From assembly GCF_009905375.1 (NCBI RefSeq), contig NC_133653.1, positions 63,647,414-63,711,413 of the forward strand: a stretch of DNA of 64,000 nucleotides. Reading direction: 5' to 3'. Positions 10,113 through 19,526 of the stretch are shown one piece after another. The position numbers and the translations under genes are program-made. The stretch comes from Apium graveolens. Its lineage: Eukaryota > Streptophyta > Magnoliopsida > Apiales > Apiaceae. Each line of letters starts with the position of its first letter. Positions within the stretch are counted from its first letter, which is position 1. Below the pieces are notes generated by a model. It was not told the DNA's origin and made no database searches. It saw nothing but the letters and a program-made list of their open reading frames with translations.

Positions 10113-13045
10113 TGTGACACCCTTCAAATCCGGGATCTCAATTTGGGAGTCATTAACCGCTAAATAGTACACTAACTGCTAAACAGTAAAATAATATACA
10201 AATTGGAATAAAATACTAAATATGACCCATGCATGCATAAGGATCGAGCACATGTTATAATATGAAACAGACACTATAACAAACCATGAGTTATTACAAC
10301 TAAAAACATGATTAGTTTACCTCTACATGAAGTTATACTAACCCATAAAAAGTCTAGATAAGTTTTATATACCAATTCACTTTTATTATTACATTGCACA
10401 CTAATATACAACTTATACCGCCCTCCAATACCTACCTACTGTGGCATCTGGAATCTAAAAATCTGAGGATGCTCAAAAGGCATCCTCTTCCTAGCGATAT
10501 GAAGCATACGAGGCATGGCTTGCTTACTCTGAAAAATCAGCACAATAAAACAAGTATGAGCTATGAAATGCTCAACAAGCAATATAATATATGTGCTTGA
10601 AATGATTACAACAGTATTATGCTTATAAATGTAGAACAAAATCTGAACAATAATCAAAGCTAAAATAATCTATAAACAGTAAGCAATAAGTTTTAAATTG
10701 GAATCTTTCAACAATGGATGTACTATCATATGATGATCAGCCCGTATGACAGCATTGGATCATGATTCGTAGAAACATGTCCCACAATACGAGCACTTCA
10801 ATAAAAAAGCAATATTCATGCCTGTGGTAAAAGTTGTAATATAAATATTTCATATAATACAAGGCCCTACGCAGGACCGTTCGTCCCGATCGCTTACATA
10901 TTTCTTCCAATCAAAAATATTTTCCATAACGAATCAAATAAATTGATGCCTTAAATGCTCAAATCCCCATTTCACATGGTCCGACGTATTCTCAACAACT
11001 GGTTACGAGATAACTAGCATAATTAGTTATTCCCTAAATATAACAATCAAATTCCATTATATAGAGTATATTTTGATAGAATAATTATTTACTATGTATC
11101 AAAAATATGAAATAACATTCTAGTAGAACAATTACTAGAATAATCTGGATTCAATAATTTCATGAGTATTTGAATATATTGTGTCGCAAGAATTTTCTTA
11201 ACAGTAATATCAACTATGAATATATAAACATTCATCCATTTTGAAATTAGAATATGACAGGGGTACTTGCTTGGTAAGAAAAACTGATATTAGCCCTATC
11301 TATGACCTGATTTCTTTCCTGGCCTTGACTCTATAAATTAAATGCACTTATTTAATAAACCATACAAAACTCAAATGACGTCTATATGTCTCAGCGGCCA
11401 CCCGATCGTTTATTAAACATGGCATTGAAAGCTATAAACAGATAGCATGTGTATCACATAGCACGTAATCATGTTATATAACATGTAGGTCATATTGTCA
11501 AAAGATAGGTTGTGATGTTTTTAAACTGAAACCGGGTCAAAAATATAAATTTTTGATCATTATTTGACTTAGAATGACTCGCAGAACAAACTACCTTTTG
11601 ATACAAATGAATTTAGGTCTCGAAAGTATTTTTATTGGAATCAGAATATTTTTCAGAGTCTAGACGCGTTCGTTTCGTATTAAACGAATGAACGGTCTAT
11701 TTATTATGAATAATATAAGAATAAATCAATTAAGAATAATATTAATTGATTATTAAATACCTTTATATATTTTTAAAAGCTCAAAATAATTTTTAGGAAA
11801 TTATTTGGCTTAACTATAAATAATTATATTTTATTTAACTATTTATTAATAAAATTAATTGATTAAACAAATTAATCAATTAGTTAGATCATAAATAATT
11901 AATTAAAATGAATTATAAATAATTAAATAAATAAAATTTGTATTTTTGAAAATAATGAAAGAAAATATTTTTCTAGATTTAAAACAATCAATTAGATATT
12001 AAAAATAATTAATCAAATTATTTTTGAAATTAAAAATAAATTTTAGAATTTAAAAAGAATTTTGATTTATTATTAAATAAAAATCTGTAGAAACAGATTT
12101 TAAAAGCTGATTTGGGGAAAAGAAGATCAAAATCGGGTCAGGGATAAAAAGAAAACGGGTTGCGAAGAACAACTCGGTTTGCCAAGAACAACCCGCCGGA
12201 ATCTGGAAAACCAGGAACCGACGAGGTTTTCCGTTGATCTCGGAAAATTCCGGAAAGCCCCGTTTTGGCTTAAAAACACACCGTTTGATATGGTTTTTTA
12301 TTCTAATCAGTTCTAAATCAATCCAGTAACACAAATCAAACCAGAATCAACACAAATAAACCCTATATTCTGAACTCCGACCAAAATCAAACCAAAACAG
12401 GCGAACCTTGTCGGAAAACTTTGAACCTTCTCTTTTCTTAACCAAATCCAATATTTTATATACCAAATTAAATCCTATAATCTATATAATCTATTCATGT
12501 AATCAAGAACACTCACAAACTGAAGAATAATCTGAAAAATCAAATTAAAAATTGAACAAAAACCAAAAACTTGGTTTTACACAAAATTGAATCAAAACCA
12601 TGAAATTTATATATGAAATCGATCGTTATTAACTCATGAATCATAATCTAACATCAGATTCAATTAAAAATCATCAAATTCTAAAACCGAAATTTGAAGA
12701 ATATGAATAAAATCGAATTTGAGAATTAATCGACCTTATACGATGATTTTTGTATGAATACAACCGTCTTGTCGAGAGTTTCAATAAGGTGCTAATATCA
12801 CAATTAACGGATTGATGGTTGGATTAGAAGGTTGATATCTTTGAAATGGAATTTTGAAAATAAAAATAAACAGGATAAAGAAAAGAAAATTTAAATCTAT
12901 CTGTTTATTTCTGAGTATAGACTGGTATTGATAACTACGAGATATATTTATATTTACATAAACATCCCGACAAATCACGAAGCAGTATCTTTTATTCGTA
13001 TAATTTAAAAGCAAAAGGCCAAAGATAATAATTTACGGGGAAATG
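10113..13045 (-). repeat. 5' LTR of G1, interrupted by C1
   Basis: On the minus strand it ends ...GGGTGTCACA at 10113. It repeats 1135-3420 and is cut at 13045, where C1 begins; the remaining 500 bases of LTR must lie beyond the far end of C1, outside the window. Many substitutions and small indels separate it from the 3' LTR, so G1 is old. No gene is visible in it. Confidence 0.9.
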
Positions 13046-14426
13046 TGTTGTAAAAGACATGCGTGTACTTTAACAAGACTAAGACAACTTGTCAACCCTA
13101 AGTAAGTTGTATTGTTATCTAAATTTATATTCTGTACTTGTAACACTTAAAGTCTGTAAAAATGCAAAGGAGCAGACTGGAGTCTTTTTCCTAAAACAGT
13201 ATCAAGACTAAGGATTCTATTTGGAAGAAGATCAAGAAACCTCAGAAGAATTTTGAAGAAGCTTGGAGTTGAATAAATCTGTTTGGAGAAAAATGTTCTA
13301 AGTCAAGATCTCTACAAGTCACAGATTTAATATTATAGAGAAGTCATTCGAGAACTCCAGAATGACTTATCGAGAAGTCATTCAAACTCCAGAGAGTACC
13401 GACAGATAAGCAATATCTACTCGACGGATGAGCTATATATCCACTCGATGGATGAATAACATCTACTCGACGGATGAGCAATATCTACTCGACGGATGAG
13501 CAATACATCTACTCGAAGGATGAGCAATATCTACTCAACGGATAAGCAATATCCACCGGGAGTAGAAAAGTCAGGAAAGCTACTCGAGAACTCAAAAAGA
13601 TATCGACAAGTCATTCCTTCACTAGAGAACTCAGAGTTATCGACAAGTCTATATCCATTCGAGAACTCAGAGATATCTACAAGTCAAGTGAAGTTATGAA
13701 GACTAGAGATCTCGATGAGCTGAAGACCTCTACAAGCCAAACTCATTATGGAGTACTAGAGATCTCGATAAGCCTTTATACTTATCGAGATATCAAGTGT
13801 TCAAATGAATCAAAATGGAGATCTCGAAGTACAGTCTCAAAGTACAGAATTGCAGATCAGTTTAATATTCAAGATAAACAATCAACAAACAATCCAACAG
13901 CTCGATTGACAAGTCTACAAAAAGCAGCTTGAAGAGTGTGCAAGATGAATGGAAAAATTAACTGACAGAGGAAGATTATAGTAAACACGGGATGCTAAAG
14001 ATATGCTAAGTCAGAAATGGAAGATTTGCTTTTCTACAAATAGAAATGACAAGTGACAGTTTAGAAAAGCTAATAGTATGTTTATTATCCACTGTGTAAA
14101 CCAGCAGTTAACTGAGCTATAAAGTTAACACTGGTCCTCTAGTTAGTAGTAACAATTTAGATCAAAATTCTTGTAACACTCTCAAGAAGAAGCTGAGCTC
14201 TTTAACTTCGAAGAGCTTAGAAATTTTGTAGCAAAACATGTTAATTTTTAATACAAAATTAAGTGAGTTTTGAAGATCTGTGTTCTTTATTTTGTGCAAG
14301 TTTAATTTCTGCATGAACACTCTTTTATACAAGATTTAATTTACTTTGTTCAACCGTTATCTTTCAAGAAAAGCCTAAAATCAGAAAAACACATTCACCC
14401 CCCTGTGTGTGATTCATTACCTAACA
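13046..14426 (+). repeat. 5' LTR of C1
   Basis: A 1,381-base LTR from TGTTG to CTAACA, two bases before the PBS. The inverted copy C0 (1-1007) supports it as a repeat. Internal ORFs such as the one near 13496-13699 read through the tandem repeats and are not coding. Confidence 0.9.
13408..13560 (+). repeat. Tandem repeat array in the C1 LTR
   Basis: About seven imperfect units built around ATCTACTCGACGGATGAGC, separated by AATAT, TATAT or AATAC. The array occupies the same place in C0. It lies in the 5' third of the LTR, as expected of U3, so the units could be transcription factor sites, though nothing here proves that. Confidence 0.85.
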
Positions 14427-14428
14427 AG

Positions 14429-14440
14429 TGGTATCAGAAC
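14429..14440 (+). other. Primer binding site of C1 (initiator tRNA-Met type)
   Basis: TGGTATCAGAAC, two bases after the LTR end; one base differs from the common plant site TGGTATCAGAGC. Confidence 0.9.
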
Positions 14441-14477
14441 AAAATCTAAAAGTAAACAGATTCAAGATCTTGAAAGA

Positions 14478-16135
14478 ATGAATACACAGAAAATCAGTAG
14501 CATCAAAATTCCTACCTTTGACAAAGCTAACTACACTCTTTGAAAAAAGAAAATGATGTTGTTTATCAGGATGACCAATACATTCTACATTCAGATCCTC
14601 AAGAATGGACCCTTCATTCCTATGGTAAGAGTTGAGGAATCTACAGATGGAGACATTGTCATACCATCTCATTATGCTCCAAAAGATCGTGCTGAGTATA
14701 CAGATCCTGAAAAGTTGAAAGTTTCCCTGGATAGAAGCTTGCAAATGATATTGATTGAGTCACTTGACAATGTGATGTACAACAATATTATCAACTGTGA
14801 TACTGCCAAGCAGATATGGGAAAAGATTGAGATACTGTGTGAAGGAACTGAGGAGGTTAGATCAAATCAAAGAAGGATACTGATTTCACAATATGAGGTT
14901 TTTATGGCTAAGCCTAAGGAAAGCATTACTGATGTGTTTGAAAGTTTCAACAAGTTGATAAATGACTTGCAGCTTCGTGACAAATACTATGAAGCTGAAG
15001 AAGTGAATCTAAAGTTCTTGCTTACTCTCCCTGACCATTTGGAACAAAAGATCTCAGCAATCAGGGAAGGAAGATACTTGAGCATAATAACTCTGGAAGT
15101 TCTGTATGGGATTCTTAAAACATATGAACTAGAGATGATTCAAAGGAAATCGCTGAAGTCTGGTCAAGGACATGTGGTGGATGGCTCAAGTGCTTTAATT
15201 GTTAATGAAAGCCACTCATTCAATAATGAACTAAGATACCAAACTTTAAATGCCTTATCAAGTGAGCAGAGAATAAATGATTCACAGGAGCAAGTCATCT
15301 TAGAGTTGGAAAAGGATGAGTTTTACACTCTTGAAGAACTGGATGAGCTAGATCAGTCTATGGCTTATCTAGCTAGAAAATACTCTAACATTAGAGTAAA
15401 GAAGCCAAGGTACTTCAGGAATAAAGGACAATCCTTCAACAAAGACAACAGCTAGAAAGAGAAAGGGAAGTACAATTCTGACAGCAAGAGTGGTTACAAA
15501 ACTGGATCTGTTGACAGATCTAATATAAGGTGCTTCAATTGTGATGAACTCGACCACTTTGCTATAGAATGCAGGAAACCAAAAAAGGCAAAGAAAGACA
15601 AAGCTTATCTTGAACTGGAAGAAAAGTATGAAGCTCTTCTGAAAAAGCAACAGAGCAAAGCTTACATTGCAGAGGGAAAGAGTTGGGATGTTTCAGATAA
15701 TGATGAAGATGAGTAAGTTGGAACCTATGCTCTAATGGCCTTGAAGCAAGGTGAATCATCCTCATCAAAAGGACAAACACCAATTCTTACCACTATTGAT
15801 TTAAATGTAAATCAATACAAGGAAACTGTTGAAAAGATGAGCACAAAAATATTTCACATTCACACGAGCATGGTTGCTGCTAATGAAGAAGTTAGCAGAT
15901 TAACAAAGATAAATAAGAAGCTTGAGAGTGAGAAGCAAGAAAAGAATGAAGTAAAGATGAAATCTTTCAAAAATGCATCTGAATTGGTTGAACAGTATCA
16001 TGAGAAGAATAAGCCATGTGCAAACATTGCTATTGGCCTCGACTATGAAGACATGAGTGACAAAAAGATGACTGTAGGTGACAAAGGGAAAGCCAAGAAG
16101 ACTGAGAATGCTCCAACCTTTTTGAAAGAGGTTAA
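14478..16135 (+). pseudogene. C1 gag (Copia), three stops, truncated by C2
   Basis: One frame runs from ATG at 14478 (MNTQKISSIKIPTFD) to the C2 insertion. It is interrupted only by TGA at 14541 (where Trp is expected), TAG at 15453 and TAA at 15714. Gag features in order: the N-terminal Copia gag block, the gag-polypeptide core (AKQIWEKIEILCEGTEE, LKFLLTLPDHLEQKI, LEVLYGILKTYELEM), an acidic stretch, and a CX2CX4HX4C zinc knuckle at 15531-15572 (CFNCDELDHFAIEC, Gly residues replaced by Asp). A long coiled-coil-like C-terminus follows (15735-16120, rich in Lys and Glu). Long coiled-coil gag tails are usual in Sireviruses. A few point changes account for all breaks. Confidence 0.93.
16131..16135. 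other. Presumed target duplication of C2 (left copy)
   Basis: GTTAA directly before the C2 LTR start. The right copy should follow the 3' LTR, just outside the window, so it cannot be confirmed here. Confidence 0.5.
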
Positions 16136-16701
16136 TGTTAGATATATTTGAGATGTCATGTCTAATATGTTTTATGTTTAGTTTTCAGATCTTAATAAAC
16201 AGGAAATATCAGGACTTACTAGAATCAGTACTTACTGGAAGTTGGAACATAAGATCAGGACTTAAGGTCATATCAGAACTTAAGTACGGGAGCACTTACA
16301 GTTAAGGAAGGAAGCTGATTTAAAGTAGAAGATCGAGACTAAAACAAAAGAAGATATGCATGGAAAGAATTATAAGACTGGAAGACTTGTATAAGATATC
16401 TGATTGATATATTTTAGGAGACAGAATTATATTCCATATCAATTAGAAGTTATCTTGTAACTGTGTAGTATAGAAACACAGACATAGGTTTACACTATAT
16501 GTGTTATTATTATCGAGATACATTATTCATTATAACCTAGAAGCTCTTAGTGATATTTTTTCATCACTGAGAGAGAACAGTTCCATTGTAACAGAGTTTA
16601 TTATATTGAATATATCTGTTTACTGTTACTTGTGTTCAAGATCGATTTGATTGTAATAACACTGTATTCAACCCCCTTCTACAGTGTTGTGTAACCTAAC
16701 A
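16136..16701 (+). repeat. 5' LTR of C2
   Basis: 566 bases from TGTTAGATAT to CCTAACA; the inverted TGTTAG/CTAACA ends are perfect. It matches the 3' LTR from 63588. The TATA-like motif of the 3' LTR reads TATAGAAA here (16469-16476). Confidence 0.95.
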
Positions 16702-16703
16702 TT

Positions 16704-16715
16704 TGGTATTAGAGC
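16704..16715 (+). other. Primer binding site of C2 (initiator tRNA-Met type)
   Basis: TGGTATTAGAGC, two bases after the LTR; one mismatch to TGGTATCAGAGC. Confidence 0.9.
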
Positions 16716-16754
16716 TTATTTGTTAACACACATACAGTAAAGATCCAAACAATC

Positions 16755-16872
16755 ATGTCTGAAGAAGCAGAAACCCCAACCAAGCCCACAAAAACTGAAG
16801 AAACTAAAAACACTCAAATCCACAGTCGATATGAGACTATTAGGGTTCCCATACTGAGACCTTCTGTGTATC
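16755..16872 (+). pseudogene. C2 gag, N-terminal piece
   Basis: ATG at 16755 opens a Lys/Glu/Thr-rich N-terminus (MSEEAETPTKPTK) that leads to VPILRPSV, where the Athila element interrupts it. If 16873-23692 and one GTATC copy are skipped, the frame continues without shift into the piece at 23698 (YPIWKVKM), a normal Copia gag sequence. The open frame beyond 16872 reads into the Athila LTR and is not native. Confidence 0.9.
16868..16872. other. Target duplication of the Athila element (left)
   Basis: GTATC, identical to 23693-23697. Confidence 0.95.
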
Positions 16873-18339
16873 TGTTAGGGCGAAAACACGCGCTAATATT
16901 CACGCAAGTATACGCGTTCGCAAGTAGTATAAGATATAAATCAGATTCGTTCCCACAGAGACTAGTTTAGGTTAAGTTCAATTTATGCACCTATGCAACA
17001 ATGTAAGGTTATCGCTCAATGCTAAGACAAATAACAAATTGGGTTTTTATTAAACTAAGAGATTATACTAAATAACATTAACTAAAAGAATTGAAGTTGA
17101 ATTAATATATATGATAAACATGGGATCCTAACTTCATTAAATACTTCATTCAATAGCCTTATTATTTTTAACCTTAGCATGTGATGGTGATGACACTAAT
17201 CAGATAACACGAAACTGATAAACGCCAACTTTCATTGCACGAATACCATTCTACCAGACATCCACAAAAGAGATAGAAGCTGAATAGGCACCAATTATAT
17301 TGAGACCCTATATGTCTATAGAATTTGATAACATAACGGTTTAAGAACAAGTTATCTATCTTGATTACATAGGGCAAATAAAACGGTTAGAGTTACCTAT
17401 GAATCATGCATACACGTACATGAACCTATGCTAGCATGGCAAGTTCTAAACCTCTATATTCACCGTCGCTTCAATAGAGATTAACACGCTATCTTATATG
17501 TTAGCTACGCACATAAGACGAATAAGCACAATCATACTAGGATATCATACAATCACCACACACCAAGATATCGAAACAATTAATTATTGAAATCCATAAG
17601 TAAATCCGCTAGAATCCCATGACAATGATTAGCCCATAATCGAACTCATCATCACCATGGGTTCCAATGAAAGCATGGTATAAACAAGGTCTTAATAAAC
17701 TAAATAATAATCAAAGTACGAATAAACGAGATCTAGGTTCAACAAGAACGAAAACGAGCATCCAAAGTTACAACTAATTCAAAGAATCACAAGTTAAAAA
17801 CAAGATCTTCTTTTCCGGAGTTGTTCTGTGCTTCTAGGTCTTCTCCTTGGTATCCCAATCTTCCCTTCTTGCGCAAAACACAATCTTCTTCTTCTTAAAA
17901 TCACCTGTGAAAACGTCTCAAATCTACTTATATAATAGTCCCATAAAACTCAGATTACATAGAAGTTGGAAGCCAAACAGAAGTAGAAGTCTAAAATAAT
18001 TCAGCAAAATTCCCGACCCTACGCGGCCGCTCAGCATAGCTGCGCGGGCGCGCAGGTTACTGCGCGGCCGCTCAGCATAGCTGCGCGGGCACGCAGGCCT
18101 CCACTGGAAAAAATCCAAGTTTGCTCCGTTTCTTCGCCGTAATCTGCCCGTTCCTTTCCTCTCGCAATGGTGAACACATGCCAAGGCTTATTCTTGATGA
18201 TTCCTCCCCCGAAATGCAACTAATACCCTGAAATGCATGAACACTAGAAAAACGCATCAAATACACAAAATACTTGATTTCAAGACACCAATTTAAGCCA
18301 TTTTAAGACGTTCTAAGTGGTATAAAATGCCACTTATCA
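16873..18339 (-). repeat. 3' LTR of the intact Athila element
   Basis: 1,467 bases between TGTTAGGGCG and CCACTTATCA on the plus strand (TGATAAGTGG...CTAACA on the element's strand). It is 41 bases longer than the 5' LTR because of an extra GC-rich repeat unit at about 18017-18095. Confidence 0.95.
18017..18100. repeat. Two copies of a 41-base GC-rich unit in the Athila 3' LTR
   Basis: Unit begins TGCGCGGCCGCTCAGCATAG and continues into GCGCGGGCGCGCAGG. Two copies here, one copy in the 5' LTR (23414-23458). It stands out in AT-rich surroundings. Confidence 0.85.
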
Positions 18340-18353
18340 CACCCCCAAACTTA
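18340..18353 (-). other. Polypurine tract of the Athila element
   Basis: Minus-strand AAGTTTGGGGGTG directly before the LTR start TGATAAGTGG. Confidence 0.85.
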
Positions 18354-19526
18354 AATCGATGCTTGCCCTCAAGCGTCACAGACTCAAAAACAAATAAAAA
18401 TATGAATGAATACAATCTATATGAAAATGCAGCGATCCCCCTTACTACAATTAATCAACCAAATTGCCACATCTCAACGAATGCAGTTAGAAAACTAAAG
18501 ATCAATAAACTCATGCAAACGGACATACAGCCAGAAATGTGGTGTGTGCAAATGCTTAACAGATATGCTTCGGAACTAGACCAATTACTATGACTAGACT
18601 ATCCTCAAGGCAATCCTACGATTATACAAAGAATAAAAATTCCAGGCATAAAGTGATATACAACACTACAAGAACTCTGGAGCATACTACGGAATCGTGC
18701 TTTTTATTTACAACTCAAATGCTTATTTGACCGTGGAATGAGTGAGGTCCACAAAAGACTTATACAATGATATCCATGTAACGAGCGTTAGGTTAGCGGA
18801 TCCCAGACTCTAAAAGCCTTAGGTCGTTAGGCACAAAGTCCCCTAAGAACTTAATAACTCGAATACCAAAGAGCCCACTCTTGATCAATTATGCCAATTT
18901 TTTTTTTTTTTAAACTCTGAGCAAGTGCGTTTCGCTCCATCTTGCTCAACCCTAGACTACTCGCAACATACGCGAGCCGGCTACTAGCCATTTGACGCCT
19001 AGCCACAACTAGCAACAACTTCCATATTTTTTTCTCCAAAATTTTTCTTTTTCATGTCTTTATCACTAAGAACCTATAATCGAATTCTAAGCATAATAAA
19101 TAGATTGACCTTGAAAACAACCAAATCATAACACAATCTAGCCCTTTCGTATTCTCTAAGACTTATTAGACTTACAATTGTTTCTAGCATGCATATCAAC
19201 CTACACAACTTAATATCACTTTAATGCTATCACTACACTCACATCAATATCACAATTCAGTCGATAAATCATTGCAAAAGGGATCATGGTAAATGCATGA
19301 GCTACATGACATTCATAAAAAAAAACTATATGGCATAAATTATGCAACTATATGAACTAAACTATCATGAATATGCAACTAATGGCATAAATTATGCAAC
19401 TATATGAACTAAACTATCATGAATATGCAACTAAATGACATACACACAATATTCCTTAACTACCACCCCCATACTTAAAATTTTCAATGTCCTCATTGAA
19501 GGTAATAATAAGGATTTCAGGCATAC
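18354..19526 (-). other. Non-coding 3' region of the Athila element
   Basis: No credible ORF. It contains a run of about 13 T near 18899 and a 52-base tandem duplication at 19330-19433. In autonomous Athila elements several kilobases of pol would lie between the protease and this region. Confidence 0.75.
19330..19433. repeat. 52-base tandem duplication
   Basis: Units 19330-19381 and 19382-19433 both start ATGGCATAAATTATGCAACT and are the same to the eye over their whole length. It lies in the 3' non-coding part of the Athila element. Confidence 0.9.

Larger units (their letters stand above)
1135..13045 (-). mobile_element. Tekay/Del-type chromodomain Gypsy retrotransposon G1
   Basis: On the minus strand the order is 5' LTR (10113-13045, interrupted), PBS (10098-10109), long leader with an extra decayed ORF, gag (from 8481), protease, RT, RNase H, integrase, chromodomain (ending 3953), PPT (3913-3926) and 3' LTR (1135-3912, truncated). 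The gag-PR-RT-RH-IN order and terminal chromodomain-like tail are typical of chromoviruses. All domains carry stops or frameshifts and the two LTRs have diverged clearly, so it is an old, dead copy. C1 interrupts its 5' LTR at 13045 and C0 adjoins its broken 3' LTR. No target duplication can be checked because both outer ends are lost. Confidence 0.93.
13046..16135 (+). mobile_element. Sirevirus-type Copia element C1, 5' part
   Basis: Starts TGTTGTAAAAG inside the G1 5' LTR, where the uninterrupted left copy continues differently after AAATG. AAATG (13041-13045) is therefore the likely target duplication; its partner is outside the window. Order seen: 5' LTR, PBS, gag. C2 interrupts gag after 16135, and protease, pol and 3' LTR must lie beyond the right end of the window. 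Confidence 0.92.

Noticed and set aside
10394..10657. Overlapping short ORFs on both strands
   Set aside because: They lie in the G1 5' LTR, and the equivalent part of the 3' LTR is missing, so there is no support for coding.
13408..13560. CRISPR-like array
   Set aside because: Units are imperfect, spacers are only a few bases and not unique, and the array lies in a plant retrotransposon LTR.
16704..16715. tRNA gene
   Set aside because: The tRNA-like match is only the 12-base primer binding site; no tRNA fold surrounds this or the other PBS sites.
18327..18593. 88-codon plus-strand ORF
   Set aside because: It lies across the PPT and LTR boundary of the intact Athila element, antisense to it, with no recognisable domain.
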